NCBI GenBank assembly: GCA_938084885.1
Contig: CALKGG010000084.1
Coordinates: forward strand, 1 to 46,624
Direction: 5' to 3'
Source: an uncultured Acidimicrobiales bacterium
GTDB lineage: Bacteria > Actinomycetota > Acidimicrobiia > Acidimicrobiales > SHLQ01
Length of the DNA stretch: 46,624 nt
Shown here: in pieces, positions 17,748 to 25,593 of the stretch
Layout: every line of letters starts with the position of its first letter
Position numbering within the stretch: the stretch's first letter is position 1
Translations under genes and position numbers: made by a program
Notes under the pieces: generated by a model
Seen by the model: the letters and a program-made list of their open reading frames with translations, nothing else
The model's database searches: none
What the model was told of the DNA's origin: nothing

Positions 17748-18287
17748 ATGTCACGTATTGGAAACAACCCCATCCCCGTGCCAAGCGGCGTCGATGTCAC
17801 CTTTAGTGGCACCGATGTTGCGGTCAAGGGAAGCAAGGGCGAGTTGCAGATCACGCTTCCGGGCGAGATCACTGGCTCTATCGACGATGGTGTTGTCACC
17901 CTCGTTCGTCCGAGCGACTCCCCTGACCACAAGTCGATGCACGGCCTTGCCCGCACGCTTGTCAGCAACATGATCATCGGCGTCAGCGAAGGCTTCTCGA
18001 AGAAGCTCGAGATCGTTGGCGTTGGTTACCGTGCAGCAGCCAAGGGCAGCAACGCCCTCGAAATGCAGCTCGGCTTTAGCCACCCGGTGCACATTCAGGC
18101 GCCTGACGGCATCGAGTTCGAGGTCCCACAGCAGACCGAGATCATTGTCAAAGGCATCGACAAGCAGCTCGTTGGCCAGGTCGCCGCCGATATTCGCAAG
18201 TGGCGTAAGCCCGAGCCCTACAAGGGCAAGGGCATCAAGTACGAAGGCGAGCGGATTATCCGCAAGGCCGGAAAGCAGGCGAAGTAA
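17748..18287 (+). CDS. rplF: 50S ribosomal protein L6
   Basis: A 179-residue L6 built from two similar domains near the factor-binding site. '[16 protein letters not shown]' at the start and the C-terminal signature '[16 protein letters not shown]' are diagnostic. AGGAGAAG precedes the ATG. The stop overlaps the rplR start by one base. Confidence 0.98.
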   Translation: MSRIGNNPIPVPSGVDVTFSGTDVAVKGSKGELQITLPGEITGSIDDGVVTLVRPSDSPDHKSMHGLARTLVSNMIIGVSEGFSKKLEIVGVGYRAAAKGSNALEMQLGFSHPVHIQAPDGIEFEVPQQTEIIVKGIDKQLVGQVAADIRKWRKPEPYKGKGIKYEGERIIRKAGKQAK

Positions 18288-18652
18288 TGGCAAAGAACGT
18301 TTCTGCCGAACGCCGCCGTCAGCGCCAGCGTCGTCACTACCGCATCCGCAAACAGGTGCAGGGAACGTCCGAGCGTCCACGCTTGGCGGTATTCCGCTCC
18401 AACAAGCACATCGTGGCGCAGGTCATCGATGATGTTTCTGGTGTGACCATTGCGGCTGCATCCACCGTCGAAAAGGGCTGGGACGGTCGTGGCAACACGG
18501 TCGACGCAGCAACCAAGGTCGGCACCACAGTGGCTGAGCGGGCAAAGACCGCTGGAATTAATACCGTCGTGTTCGATCGCGGCGGCAACCTCTACCACGG
18601 ACGTGTCGCTGCTTTGGCCGACGCTGCCCGCGACGCAGGACTGGAGTTCTGA
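18287..18652 (+). CDS. rplR: 50S ribosomal protein L18
   Basis: A 121-residue L18, a 5S rRNA-binding protein of the central protuberance. '[24 protein letters not shown]' is cut by the usual variable loop, and '[22 protein letters not shown]' is the family C-terminal signature. One-base overlaps join it to rplF and rpsE. Confidence 0.98.
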   Translation: MAKNVSAERRRQRQRRHYRIRKQVQGTSERPRLAVFRSNKHIVAQVIDDVSGVTIAAASTVEKGWDGRGNTVDAATKVGTTVAERAKTAGINTVVFDRGGNLYHGRVAALADAARDAGLEF

Positions 18653-19281
18653 TGGCGTACGAAAACAACAACCGCAACGATCGCAACGATCGTGGTGGAC
18701 GCAACAATGATCGCGAAAACGAGGGTGGTCTGCGCGACTCCCGAGTGATCAACATCAACCGTGTCGCCAAGGTCGTCAAGGGTGGTCGTCGCTTTAGCTT
18801 CACCGCTCTCGTGGTCATTGGTGATGGCAAGGGCCAGGTCGGCCTTGGCTACGGCAAGGCGAAGGAAGTTCCTCTCGCTATCCAAAAGGGCACCGAGGAA
18901 GCAAAGCGCAACCTCTTTTCTGTTCCCCTCGCCGGCACGACGATCGTCCATCCAGTCCTCGGACAGATGGGCGCAGGCAGCGTGCTGCTGAAGCCCGCAG
19001 CTCCCGGTACCGGCGTAATCGCCGGTGGTGCAGCTCGTGCCATCCTCGAAGAGGCCGGCATCCAGGATGTGCTTTGTAAGTCTCTTGGTTCTCCGAACCA
19101 CATCAACGTGGCACGTGCGACCATTGCTGGTCTCCGTGACCTCAAGCGCCCGGACGAGATTGCTCGCCTCCGTGGCCTCGATCCAGAAGAGTTCGTTCCC
19201 GCAGGTCTGCTTCAGGCGTACAAGGAATCCGAGCGCGATGCAAAGGACCCAGCTAGCGCTGGTACCCGAACGGAGTCGTAA
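18652..19281 (+). CDS. rpsE: 30S ribosomal protein S5
   Basis: A 209-residue S5, an accuracy and mRNA-entry protein. An Asn/Arg/Asp-rich N-terminal extension of about 30 residues precedes the core. The double-stranded RNA-binding S5 domain begins at '[20 protein letters not shown]', and the second domain contains 'GRAR'-type contacts and '[14 protein letters not shown]'. It is coupled to rplR by TGATG. Confidence 0.98.
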   Translation: MAYENNNRNDRNDRGGRNNDRENEGGLRDSRVININRVAKVVKGGRRFSFTALVVIGDGKGQVGLGYGKAKEVPLAIQKGTEEAKRNLFSVPLAGTTIVHPVLGQMGAGSVLLKPAAPGTGVIAGGAARAILEEAGIQDVLCKSLGSPNHINVARATIAGLRDLKRPDEIARLRGLDPEEFVPAGLLQAYKESERDAKDPASAGTRTES

Positions 19282-19284
19282 CTC

Positions 19285-19464
19285 ATGGCTGAACTCAAAA
19301 TCACTCAAGTTCGTTCCACCATCGGCACGAAGCCAAAGCAGCGCGGCACCATTCGTGCGCTCGGTCTTGGCCGCATTGGACGTACCGTCACCAAGCCTGA
19401 CACCCCTGAGGTGCGTGGCATGATCCATCGGGTGCCGCACTTGGTCACCGTTGAGGAGTCATAA
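19285..19464 (+). CDS. rpmD: 50S ribosomal protein L30
   Basis: A 59-residue L30. It translates from the ATG at 19285 to the TAA at 19462 as '[14 protein letters not shown]' followed by '[17 protein letters not shown]' and '[13 protein letters not shown]', the complete L30 ferredoxin-like fold. It lies in its usual place between rpsE and rplO, three bases after the rpsE stop, and its own stop directly abuts the rplO ATG. L30 is optional in bacteria and its presence here fits an actinobacterial genome. Confidence 0.97.
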   Translation: MAELKITQVRSTIGTKPKQRGTIRALGLGRIGRTVTKPDTPEVRGMIHRVPHLVTVEES

Positions 19465-19968
19465 ATGGCTATCAAGATTCATGATCTCAAGCCTGCTGAA
19501 GGCTCGACGAAGGCCAAGCAGCGCAAGGGCCGCGGTATTGGTGGCAAGGGCGGCAAGACTGCTGGCCGCGGTACCAAGGGTCAGCACAGTCGCGGTCGCG
19601 GCAAGGTGCGCGTTGGTTTCGAGGGTGGCCAGATGCCACTGCACAAGCGTGTGCCAAAGCTCCGTGGTTTCACCAACCCGTTCCGGGTTGAGTACCAGGG
19701 CATCAACTTGGACACGATTGCCGAGACTGGCCTGACCGACGTATCTCCCGAGACATTGCGTGAGCAGGGTCTTGTTGGCAAGAACTCGCTCATCAAGGTT
19801 CTTGGTCGTGGCGAGCTCTCCGGTGCAGTCACCGTCAAGGCACATGCCTTTTCGAAGTCTGCCGAAGAGGCCATCACCGCCGCTGGTGGATCCATCGAGA
19901 TCCTGCCGAAGCCATGGGGCGATTCCCCACGGCCACCGGCAAAGGGCAACCAGCACACCAACCGCTAG
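19465..19968 (+). CDS. rplO: 50S ribosomal protein L15
   Basis: A 167-residue L15, a 23S rRNA-binding protein of late assembly. The Gly/Lys/Arg-rich N-terminal tail 'GRGIGGKGGKTAGRGTKGQ' and 'FEGGQMPLHKRVPKLRGF' are diagnostic. It is the last gene of the long rplC-rplO unit: a terminator-like hairpin follows its stop, separating it from secY. Confidence 0.98.
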   Translation: MAIKIHDLKPAEGSTKAKQRKGRGIGGKGGKTAGRGTKGQHSRGRGKVRVGFEGGQMPLHKRVPKLRGFTNPFRVEYQGINLDTIAETGLTDVSPETLREQGLVGKNSLIKVLGRGELSGAVTVKAHAFSKSAEEAITAAGGSIEILPKPWGDSPRPPAKGNQHTNR

Positions 19969-19980
19969 TTTTTGGATTGG

Positions 19981-20018
19981 GCCGGGTTGCTGTACAGCAC
20001 CCGGCTCTTTCTGGTTTT
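19981..20018 (+). terminator. intrinsic terminator or attenuator after rplO
   Basis: GCCGGGTTGCTG (19981-19992) pairs with CAGCACCCGGC (19995-20005) through eleven G/C-rich base pairs with one bulged T and a two-base loop. It is followed by a T-rich run (TCTTTCTGGTTTT). It begins 12 bases after the rplO stop. This would end or attenuate the ribosomal transcript before secY. Confidence 0.7.
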
Positions 20019-20076
20019 CAAGGATTGTCCGTGAATCTGGAACTTTGCTCCAGCGCGGAATTCCTTTACCGATTGT

Positions 20077-20105
20077 TTATGGCCCTGCCAGTCACCATCT
20101 AGGCT
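20077..20105 (+). promoter_or_regulatory. candidate promoter of secY-adk
   Basis: A TAGGCT -10 box lies at 20100-20105. With a 17-base spacer the -35 position reads TTATGG, which is weak; TTGTTT at 20073 would need a 21-base spacer. Its position just after the rplO terminator supports a fresh start. A transcript beginning near 20112 would have about 40 bases before the secY start. Confidence 0.45.
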
Positions 20106-20150
20106 TGCTCGGCTACCGTTACTGCATACGACTTTTGCGAGAGGCACACA

Positions 20151-21494
20151 GTGTTTTCACGAATTGCAAACATGTTCCGGGTTCCGGATCTTCGAAACAA
20201 GATCTTGTTCACACTGTTCGCGCTTGGCTTGTACCGCCTGGGTTCGTTCATTCCTGCACCGGGTATCGACACCCTCGCTGTTCAGCAGCTGCGTGAGAAC
20301 TCCGAACAGCAGGGCGGTATTCTCGCCTATGTGCAGCTCTTTTCCGGCGGCGGGTTGACGACGTTTGCCATCTTCGCCCTCGGTGTGCTGCCGTACATTA
20401 CGGCGTCGATCATCATGCAGGTGCTTGGTGTTGTGGTTCCACGTATCGAACAGTGGCAGCAGCAAGGTGCGGTTGGCCAGCGCAAGATCACCCAGTGGAC
20501 TCGCTATCTGACGATCGCTATTGCGGTCATTCAGTCGACGAGCTTTGCGTTCTTGTTCAACCGGGCCGATGGTCTCGGTGGTGGCTTTGTGCTCTTGCCG
20601 AAGTTCAACGTGTGGACGGTGCTCCTGGTGGTCCTCACCCTCACCGCCGGTACTGCACTCGTTATGTGGATGGGCGAGCTCATTACCCAAAAGGGCATCG
20701 GCAACGGTATGTCGCTCATCATCTTTGCCTCGATCGTGAGCCAGTTCCCAGCACAGTTCTCGACGCTCTACACCAACGAGGGCATCTTGGCCATCGTGGC
20801 GTTCAGCATCATCCTTGGCATCTCGCTCGTCGGCATCGTGTTCGTCGAGAACGGTCAGCGCCGCATCCCGGTCAACTTCGCCAAGCGTGTTGTTGGACGC
20901 AAGATGTACGGCGGCCAGAGCACCTACATCCCGCTGAAGGTCAACCAGTCCGGCGTGATCCCGATCATCTTCGCAAGCTCCGTCCTGTACTTGCCAAACC
21001 TCATTGCGGTCGCACTGCCCGACACGGGTTGGGGTAACGGCATCCGCAACTTCGTCGATCGCAACTTGGTCGACCCGAGTGCAGTCCTGTACCTCGTGGT
21101 CTTCGGCTTCATGATCGTTGGCTTTGCATACTTCTACACCGCCATCACCTTCGATCCCGCCAAGCAGGCCGACACCATCCGTAAACAGGGTGGTTTCATC
21201 CCCGGTATCCGTCCCGGTCCCCAGACCGAGCACTACCTCGCACGTATCCTGACCCGCATCACGCTTCCCGGAGCGTTGTTCATTGCCGCCGTTGCGTTGC
21301 TGCCGAACTTGATTATGCGAGCCATTGGGTTCAACCTTGACGCAGGCCACGGAGGTGGCCTCGGTGCTGCCGGCTTTGGTTTCATTGGTATTTCGATCCT
21401 CATCGCCGTTGGCGTCGCGCTGGAAACCATGAAGCAAATCGACAGCCAGCTCATGATGCGTAACTATGAAGGCTTCCTCGCGAAATCGAAGTAG
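20151..21494 (+). CDS. secY: protein translocase subunit SecY
   Basis: A 447-residue SecY, the membrane channel of the general secretion pathway, partner of SecE, SecG and SecA. The start 'RVPDLRNKILFTLFALGLYRLGSFIPAPGI', split by membrane entry, matches the family. About ten hydrophobic segments follow, with the plug region near 'QLFSGGGLTTFAIFALGVLPYI' and the conserved cytoplasmic loop 'RKQGGFIPGIRPG'. I use the GTG at 20151, which has GAGAGG seven bases upstream; the ATG at 20172 is an alternative. It is followed by adk after 35 bases. Confidence 0.98.
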   Translation: MFSRIANMFRVPDLRNKILFTLFALGLYRLGSFIPAPGIDTLAVQQLRENSEQQGGILAYVQLFSGGGLTTFAIFALGVLPYITASIIMQVLGVVVPRIEQWQQQGAVGQRKITQWTRYLTIAIAVIQSTSFAFLFNRADGLGGGFVLLPKFNVWTVLLVVLTLTAGTALVMWMGELITQKGIGNGMSLIIFASIVSQFPAQFSTLYTNEGILAIVAFSIILGISLVGIVFVENGQRRIPVNFAKRVVGRKMYGGQSTYIPLKVNQSGVIPIIFASSVLYLPNLIAVALPDTGWGNGIRNFVDRNLVDPSAVLYLVVFGFMIVGFAYFYTAITFDPAKQADTIRKQGGFIPGIRPGPQTEHYLARILTRITLPGALFIAAVALLPNLIMRAIGFNLDAGHGGGLGAAGFGFIGISILIAVGVALETMKQIDSQLMMRNYEGFLAKSK

Positions 21495-21529
21495 CCCCTG
21501 TAGCCAATACAACGAAACTGAGGTTGAAC

Positions 21530-22090
21530 ATGGCCCCGAGAATTATCGTCTTGGGCCGTCAAGGTGCAGGCAAAGGCACGCAGTGCGCTCGTCTGGTATC
21601 TGAGTACGGCATCGTCCACGTTTCTACTGGCGACATGCTTCGCGCTGCCGTCGCCGCCGAAACTGAACTTGGTAAGCAAGCTGAAGCAATCATGAAGTCC
21701 GGTGGTCTCGTGAGCGACGAGATCATGAACGGCATCGTGGCCGAACGTCTCGCCGCCGACGACATCATGGCCAATGGGGTGCTCCTCGATGGGTATCCAC
21801 GGACGACGGGTCAGGCAGAGACGCTCGAGGCGATTCTCGCCGATCAGGGCGTGGAACTCACTGCTGCGATCAACATCGATGTTCCCCTCGAAGAGGTGAC
21901 GGCTCGGATGATGGAACGCGGCCGCGACGACGACACCGATGAAGCAATTGCCGAACGCCTTCGCAACTACGAAGAGCAGACCGCACCACTTCTCGAATTC
22001 TTCGCCGAACGCAACAAGCTGGTCGTCATCGACGGCCTCGGCGCCGAAGACGAGGTCTTCGCACGCGTCCAAGGCGCCCTCGGCCTCTAG
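21530..22090 (+). CDS. adk: adenylate kinase, short form
   Basis: A 186-residue adenylate kinase interconverting ATP + AMP and 2 ADP. The P-loop 'GRQGAGKGTQ' lies at residues 9-18, the AMP-binding 'STGDMLR' follows, and the 'DGYPRT' motif is present. The LID is the short type ('RGRDDDTDEAIAERL') with no zinc-binding insertion. The frame is open to a TTG at 21524, but the ATG at 21530 with GAGG six bases upstream is preferred. The stop codon is the first base pair region of a long hairpin shared with the convergent metalloprotease gene. Confidence 0.98.
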   Translation: MAPRIIVLGRQGAGKGTQCARLVSEYGIVHVSTGDMLRAAVAAETELGKQAEAIMKSGGLVSDEIMNGIVAERLAADDIMANGVLLDGYPRTTGQAETLEAILADQGVELTAAINIDVPLEEVTARMMERGRDDDTDEAIAERLRNYEEQTAPLLEFFAERNKLVVIDGLGAEDEVFARVQGALGL

Positions 22091-22138
22091 ATTTGTGAAG
22101 GATTTTGAACCGTATGGGTTCAAAATCCTTCACAAATC
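22090..22138. terminator. 22-bp perfect hairpin between convergent genes
   Basis: The arms at 22090-22111 and 22117-22138 are perfectly complementary over 22 bases around the five-base loop GTATG. The arm begins at the last base of the adk stop and ends four bases before the stop of the leftward gene. It is A/T-rich at its base and has TTTT/AAAA tracts inside the arm rather than a T-run after it. A bidirectional terminator is the simplest reading, though the length and perfection are unusual. Confidence 0.75.
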
Positions 22139-22142
22139 CTGG

Positions 22143-22490
22143 TTAGCCCCAGCCCATGTCGTGGAGTTGGTCGTCGTCGATGCCGAAGTGGTGGGCAATC
22201 TCGTGGATCACGGTGATGCGGATCTCGTCGACGAGCTCTTCTGACGAGGTACACATCTCGAGCAGCGGCAGCCGATAGATCGAGATGCGGTCGGGCAGAT
22301 CCATGAGCCCATACCCGTCGCGTTCGGTGAGTGGAATGCCTTCGTAGAGCCCGAGAAGGTCGGGTTCGTCTACATGGCGGTCTTCGGTGACCACTATCAC
22401 GTTGTCCATGAGCTGTGCGAGCGCTGTCGGCAACAGGTCAAGGGCCGCCACGACCTCGCGCTCAAACTGCTCTGGAGTCAACGAAACCAT
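22143..22490 (-). CDS. zincin-type metallopeptidase family protein
   Basis: A 115-residue protein of the small predicted metalloprotease family PF06262. It carries the zinc-binding H96-E-x-x-H100 ('VIHEIAHHFGID') and the family pattern 'LLGLYEGIPL' with 'DRISIYRLPLLEMC' upstream. Substrate and physiological role are unknown for the family. It is encoded opposite to the surrounding ribosomal genes, between adk and infA, where map (methionine aminopeptidase) is common in other bacteria. The ATG has no Shine-Dalgarno, but TAGGCT stands six bases before it, so a leaderless mRNA is likely. Confidence 0.88.
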   Translation of the reverse strand: MVSLTPEQFEREVVAALDLLPTALAQLMDNVIVVTEDRHVDEPDLLGLYEGIPLTERDGYGLMDLPDRISIYRLPLLEMCTSSEELVDEIRITVIHEIAHHFGIDDDQLHDMGWG

Positions 22491-22496
22491 GGGCTC

Positions 22497-22502
22497 AGCC
22501 TA
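22497..22502 (-). promoter_or_regulatory. -10 box (TAGGCT) of the zincin gene
   Basis: On the minus strand TAGGCT precedes the ATG at 22490 by six bases (GAGCCC), so initiation would fall at the start codon. No good -35 is seen. The -35 area overlaps one arm of a 10-bp inverted repeat (22510-22519 and 22551-22560). Confidence 0.5.
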
Positions 22503-22509
22503 ATAATCG

Positions 22510-22560
22510 GAATCTGTGGACACTCAGCCTCACCACGGCCCGCTCACAGACCACAGATTC
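22510..22560. repeat. 10-bp perfect inverted repeat in the zincin/infA intergenic region
   Basis: GAATCTGTGG (22510-22519) and its exact complement CCACAGATTC (22551-22560) are separated by 31 bases. They lie between the divergent promoters of the metallopeptidase gene and infA. The spacing is long for a hairpin and could fit two half-sites of a regulator; neither is proven. Confidence 0.45.
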
Positions 22561-22586
22561 GTCATCGCGATTGTTTCGTTCTCCAG

Positions 22587-22615
22587 TTGGTTGATTCTCC
22601 CGCGTCCGCTAGGTT
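22587..22615 (+). promoter_or_regulatory. candidate promoter of infA-rpmJ-rpsM-rpsK-rpsD
   Basis: TTGGTT (22587-22592), a 17-base spacer and TAGGTT (22610-22615) match the promoter shape found before rplC and rplM. Initiation near 22622 would give a leader of about 56 bases ending in the strong GGAGGA before infA. Confidence 0.65.
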
Positions 22616-22677
22616 TATCCGCTGGTCTTGCGCGCTTTTCTGTGCGTTCGATCGAACTCTCGTAGGAGGAAGTTCCA

Positions 22678-22902
22678 CTGGCAAAACCTAAAGAAGACGC
22701 AATCGTATTAGAGGGGACTGTTGTCGAGCCCCTTCCCAACGCCATGTTTCGGGTTGAACTCGAAAATGGCCACAAAGTGCTGGCTCACATTTCCGGAAAG
22801 ATGCGCATGCACTACATCCGGATTCTGCCAGGCGATCGCGTTCAGGTAGAGCTCACTCCGTATGACCTCGAACGAGGTCGGATCACGTACCGCTACAAGT
22901 AA
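22678..22902 (+). CDS. infA: translation initiation factor IF-1, CTG start
   Basis: A 74-residue IF1, which binds the ribosomal A site during initiation and works with IF2 and IF3. From 22678 the frame reads (M)[16 protein letters not shown], then '[23 protein letters not shown]' split over the OB-fold, and ends '[11 protein letters not shown]'. This is a full-length, canonical IF1. The codon at the conserved Met position is CTG. It is preceded by GGAGGA at 22665-22670 with a seven-base spacer. In the same frame there is a TAG at 22663 and no ATG, GTG or TTG between it and the CTG, so a non-canonical start is forced unless there is a sequence error. The next ATG lies 22 codons in and would destroy the fold. 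It heads a unit with rpmJ, rpsM, rpsK and rpsD. Confidence 0.95.
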   Translation: MAKPKEDAIVLEGTVVEPLPNAMFRVELENGHKVLAHISGKMRMHYIRILPGDRVQVELTPYDLERGRITYRYK

Positions 22903-23001
22903 CTGCTTCCCGGCAGCGAGTAACGGTACGACTACTCGAAAATCGTAATCCCTCGGGCATTCCCGAGGAACAACTATGAAGAATCAGAAAGGACGCCGAA
23001 C

Positions 23002-23115
23002 GTGAAGGTTCGAGCAAGCGTCAAGAAAATGTGTGATAACTGCAGGGTCATCAAGCGCCATGGTCGCGTGATGGTCATCTGCACGAATCCCCGACACAAG
23101 CAGAGGCAGGGCTAG
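23002..23115 (+). CDS. rpmJ: 50S ribosomal protein L36
   Basis: A 37-residue L36 starting at a GTG. It reads '[20 protein letters not shown]' and ends '[11 protein letters not shown]'. The zinc ligands Cys11, Cys14, Cys27 and His32 are all present, so this is the zinc-binding form. AAAGGA lies eight bases before the GTG. It stands between infA and rpsM, its normal place, about 100 bases after infA and two bases before rpsM. Confidence 0.97.
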   Translation: MKVRASVKKMCDNCRVIKRHGRVMVICTNPRHKQRQG

Positions 23116-23117
23116 AA

Positions 23118-23489
23118 ATGGCACGTATTTCGGGTGTGGACATTCCACGCGAAAAGCAGGTCCAGATCAGTCTGACCTACATCTTCGGGATTGGTCACAC
23201 GACCAGCAAAACCCTCCTCGAGTCGCTCTCCATCGAGCCGACCACTCGGGTGCGGGATCTCACCGACACCGAGGTCGCACAGATTCGTGCGTACATCGAA
23301 GACCACCTCAAGGTCGAGGGTGACCTGCGCCGCCAGACCAGCCAGGACATCAAGCGCAAGATGGAAATTGGTTCATACCAAGGCCTCCGTCACCGTCGTG
23401 GGCTGCCAGTCCGCGGACAGCGCACCCACACCAACGCTCGTACTCGTAAGGGTCCCAAGAAGACCGTTGCTGGAAAGAAGAAGGTCTGA
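23118..23489 (+). CDS. rpsM: 30S ribosomal protein S13
   Basis: A 123-residue S13, a head protein contacting the P-site tRNA and L5. '[25 protein letters not shown]' is cut at the helix-two-turns-helix, and '[28 protein letters not shown]' is the signature C-terminal region. The basic Lys-rich tail is normal. It begins two bases after rpmJ and ends two bases before rpsK. Confidence 0.98.
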   Translation: MARISGVDIPREKQVQISLTYIFGIGHTTSKTLLESLSIEPTTRVRDLTDTEVAQIRAYIEDHLKVEGDLRRQTSQDIKRKMEIGSYQGLRHRRGLPVRGQRTHTNARTRKGPKKTVAGKKKV

Positions 23490-23491
23490 TC

Positions 23492-23878
23492 ATGGCGACC
23501 CCGCAGCGCAAGAAGCGCAAGCAGTCAAAGAACGTCACGCACGGCGTGGCACACATCAAGAGCTCGTTCAACAACACGATCATCACGTTCACCGATCAGG
23601 ACGGCAACGCCCTGTCATGGGCATCTGCCGGAAACGTCGGTTTCAAGGGCTCCCGCAAGTCCACGCCGTACGCAGCCCAGATGGCTGCCGAACAGGCTGC
23701 TCGCCGAGCCATGGAGCACGGCGTACGTCGCGTTGATGTTGTTGTTCGCGGTCCCGGCTCCGGCCGTGAAACCGCAATCCGGTCCATCACTAACACCGGA
23801 ATTGAAGTCACTGGAATCAAAGACGTCACGCCCGTTCCACACAACGGCTGCCGTCCTGCAAAGCGTCGGAGGGTCTGA
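23492..23878 (+). CDS. rpsK: 30S ribosomal protein S11
   Basis: A 128-residue S11 of the 30S platform near the mRNA exit. '[19 protein letters not shown]' and the C-terminal '[18 protein letters not shown]' are diagnostic. The N-terminus carries the usual basic 'RKKRKQSKN'. It is three bases from rpsD. Confidence 0.98.
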   Translation: MATPQRKKRKQSKNVTHGVAHIKSSFNNTIITFTDQDGNALSWASAGNVGFKGSRKSTPYAAQMAAEQAARRAMEHGVRRVDVVVRGPGSGRETAIRSITNTGIEVTGIKDVTPVPHNGCRPAKRRRV

Positions 23879-23881
23879 CTC

Positions 23882-24499
23882 ATGGCTCGTTACACCGGAC
23901 CAAAGGCACGAGTCTCTCGTCGCCTCGGAACCAACATTTGGGGCACCAAGGGCGAGACCATCGCTCTCGACAAGCGCCCATACCCACCGGGCGATCACGG
24001 CCAGACCCGTCGCCGCGGCAACGTCAGTGAATACCTGCTTCAGCTCCAAGAAAAGCAGAAGGCACGTTTCACCTACGGACTTGGCGAGCGCCAGTTCCGC
24101 AACATCTACGACGAGGCCAACCGCAGCACCGGCGTGACCGGCGAGAATATGCTGCAGTTCCTCGAGCGTCGCCTCGACAACGTCGTGTACCGCTCGGGCT
24201 GGGCAGCAACTCGCCCACAGGCCCGTCAATTCGTCAGCCATGGCCACATCGAGGTCAATGGCAAGCGAGTCAACATCCCGAGCTACCGCGTTCGCCAAGG
24301 CGACAAGGTCAGCATCCGGGCCAAGGCACGTAACGGCGTGACGCTGCAGTGGAACATTGACGTTCTCGATCGCAGCAAGCCTGCATGGATCGATGAAGGT
24401 TCCGACAAATACGAAGCAGTTATCCATCAATTGCCGCTGCGCGAACACATCGATGTTCCCGTCCGTGAGCAGCTGATCGTCGAGCTGTACTCGAAGTAA
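23882..24499 (+). CDS. rpsD: 30S ribosomal protein S4
   Basis: A 205-residue S4, a primary 16S rRNA binder that nucleates 30S assembly and in some bacteria represses its own operon. '[14 protein letters not shown]' at the start, the S4 RNA-binding domain '[23 protein letters not shown]...GHIEVNG' and the C-terminal '[13 protein letters not shown]' are typical. The zinc-binding Cys cluster of some S4 proteins is absent. About 150 bases containing a promoter separate it from rpoA. Confidence 0.98.
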   Translation: MARYTGPKARVSRRLGTNIWGTKGETIALDKRPYPPGDHGQTRRRGNVSEYLLQLQEKQKARFTYGLGERQFRNIYDEANRSTGVTGENMLQFLERRLDNVVYRSGWAATRPQARQFVSHGHIEVNGKRVNIPSYRVRQGDKVSIRAKARNGVTLQWNIDVLDRSKPAWIDEGSDKYEAVIHQLPLREHIDVPVREQLIVELYSK

Positions 24500-24546
24500 T
24501 CCCTTCGCGGGAGAGGAAGTCGGCGCCGGGAGCGCGTCGGTATCCT

Positions 24547-24574
24547 TTGGGGCTCTGCTCCAGACAACTAAGCT
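24547..24574 (+). promoter_or_regulatory. candidate promoter of rpoA-rplQ
   Basis: TTGGGG (24547-24552), a 16-base spacer and TAAGCT (24569-24574) resemble the ribosomal promoters nearby. Initiation near 24581 would give a leader of about 70 bases that includes the hairpin at 24603-24624. Confidence 0.45.
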
Positions 24575-24602
24575 CCCGAAGTCCATTTCAACCCAAGTAA
24601 CG

Positions 24603-24624
24603 CCCCGGGCACATCCGCCTGGGG
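24603..24624 (+). promoter_or_regulatory. stem-loop in the rpoA leader
   Basis: CCCCGGGC (24603-24610) pairs with GCCTGGGG (24617-24624) through eight pairs, one of them G-U, around the loop ACATCC. It lies between the candidate promoter and the strong CGAGGAGAAC ribosome-binding site of rpoA. It lacks a following T-run. A role in attenuation or protein binding is only a possibility. Confidence 0.4.
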
Positions 24625-24652
24625 GTCGTCTTCGAAGTTCCGAGGAGAACAC

Positions 24653-25591
24653 ATGCTGGTTATTCAGCGTCCGACGGTCGAAGCGATCGGAGAAGAAGAG
24701 AACAACACGCAACGATTTGCGATCGGGCCCCTCGAACGAGGTCTTGGCCACACGATCGGCGCATCGCTTCGTCGTACACTGCTCTCTTCCATCCCCGGCG
24801 CAGCGATCACCCAAGTGCGTTTTGACGATGCGCTCCACGAGTTCGACACCATTCCAGGTGTTGCCGAGGATGTCACCGACATCATCTTGAACCTGAAGGA
24901 CATCGTCCTCAAGGTGCACTCTGAGGAGCCGGTCACCCTGCGTCTCGACGTTCGTGGACCAAAGGACGTCGTTGCAGGTGACATTCACCCGCACGCCGAC
25001 GTCGAGATCCTCAACAGCGATCTTCCGCTTGCAACGCTCAACGGTAAAGGCCACCTCGCCATCGACATCACCGTCGATCAGGGTGCTGGCTATGTGAGCG
25101 CCGACCGCAACAACCAGACCGACACCATTGGTGTCATCCCGGTTGATTCGATCTACTCACCTGTCCGTCGCGTGGCCTTCGATGTCACGCCCACCCGCGT
25201 CGATCAGCAAGCCGATCTCGACCGCGTCGAGTTCGAGATCGTCACCGATGGTTCGATCACGCCTCGTGACGCGCTCGCATCTGCTGGAGCAACGCTCCGC
25301 ACGCTCGTGCAGCTCGTCGAAGAGATGAGTGATGAGCCGCAAGGCCTCGAGCTTGGCGAGATGAGCCCAGTTGTTGCTGGTTCACCCGACCTCGAGAAGC
25401 CAATTGAAGACCTCGATCTTTCCGAGCGTCCTCGTAACTGCCTCAAGCGCGCCCAGGTCAACAGCGTTGGAGAGCTCCTCGAAAAGACTGAGGACGATCT
25501 TCTTGCAATTACCAACTTCGGCCAGAAGTCGCTCGATGAAGTCATCGAGAAGCTCGACGAGCGCGGCCTCTCATTGCGGACGAGGGACTAA
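24653..25591 (+). CDS. rpoA: DNA-directed RNA polymerase subunit alpha
   Basis: A 312-residue alpha subunit, which dimerises to start RNA polymerase assembly and contacts promoters and activators. The N-terminal domain has '[32 protein letters not shown]'-type signature pieces, including '[15 protein letters not shown]'. A flexible linker follows near 225-245. The C-terminal domain carries '[20 protein letters not shown]' and '[14 protein letters not shown]' of the DNA-contacting helix-hairpin-helix. Length is normal. rplQ follows after two bases. Confidence 0.98.
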   Translation: MLVIQRPTVEAIGEEENNTQRFAIGPLERGLGHTIGASLRRTLLSSIPGAAITQVRFDDALHEFDTIPGVAEDVTDIILNLKDIVLKVHSEEPVTLRLDVRGPKDVVAGDIHPHADVEILNSDLPLATLNGKGHLAIDITVDQGAGYVSADRNNQTDTIGVIPVDSIYSPVRRVAFDVTPTRVDQQADLDRVEFEIVTDGSITPRDALASAGATLRTLVQLVEEMSDEPQGLELGEMSPVVAGSPDLEKPIEDLDLSERPRNCLKRAQVNSVGELLEKTEDDLLAITNFGQKSLDEVIEKLDERGLSLRTRD

Positions 25592-25593
25592 TC

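Noticed and set aside
20157..21512. Open frame of 451 codons opposite secY
   Set aside because: The product is extremely rich in Asp, Glu, His and Arg because it is the complement of a hydrophobic membrane protein. No ribosome-binding site or motif supports it.
23615..25054. Open frame of 479 codons opposite rpsK, rpsD and rpoA
   Set aside because: It spans three conserved genes and an intergenic promoter on the other strand and shows no recognisable domain.
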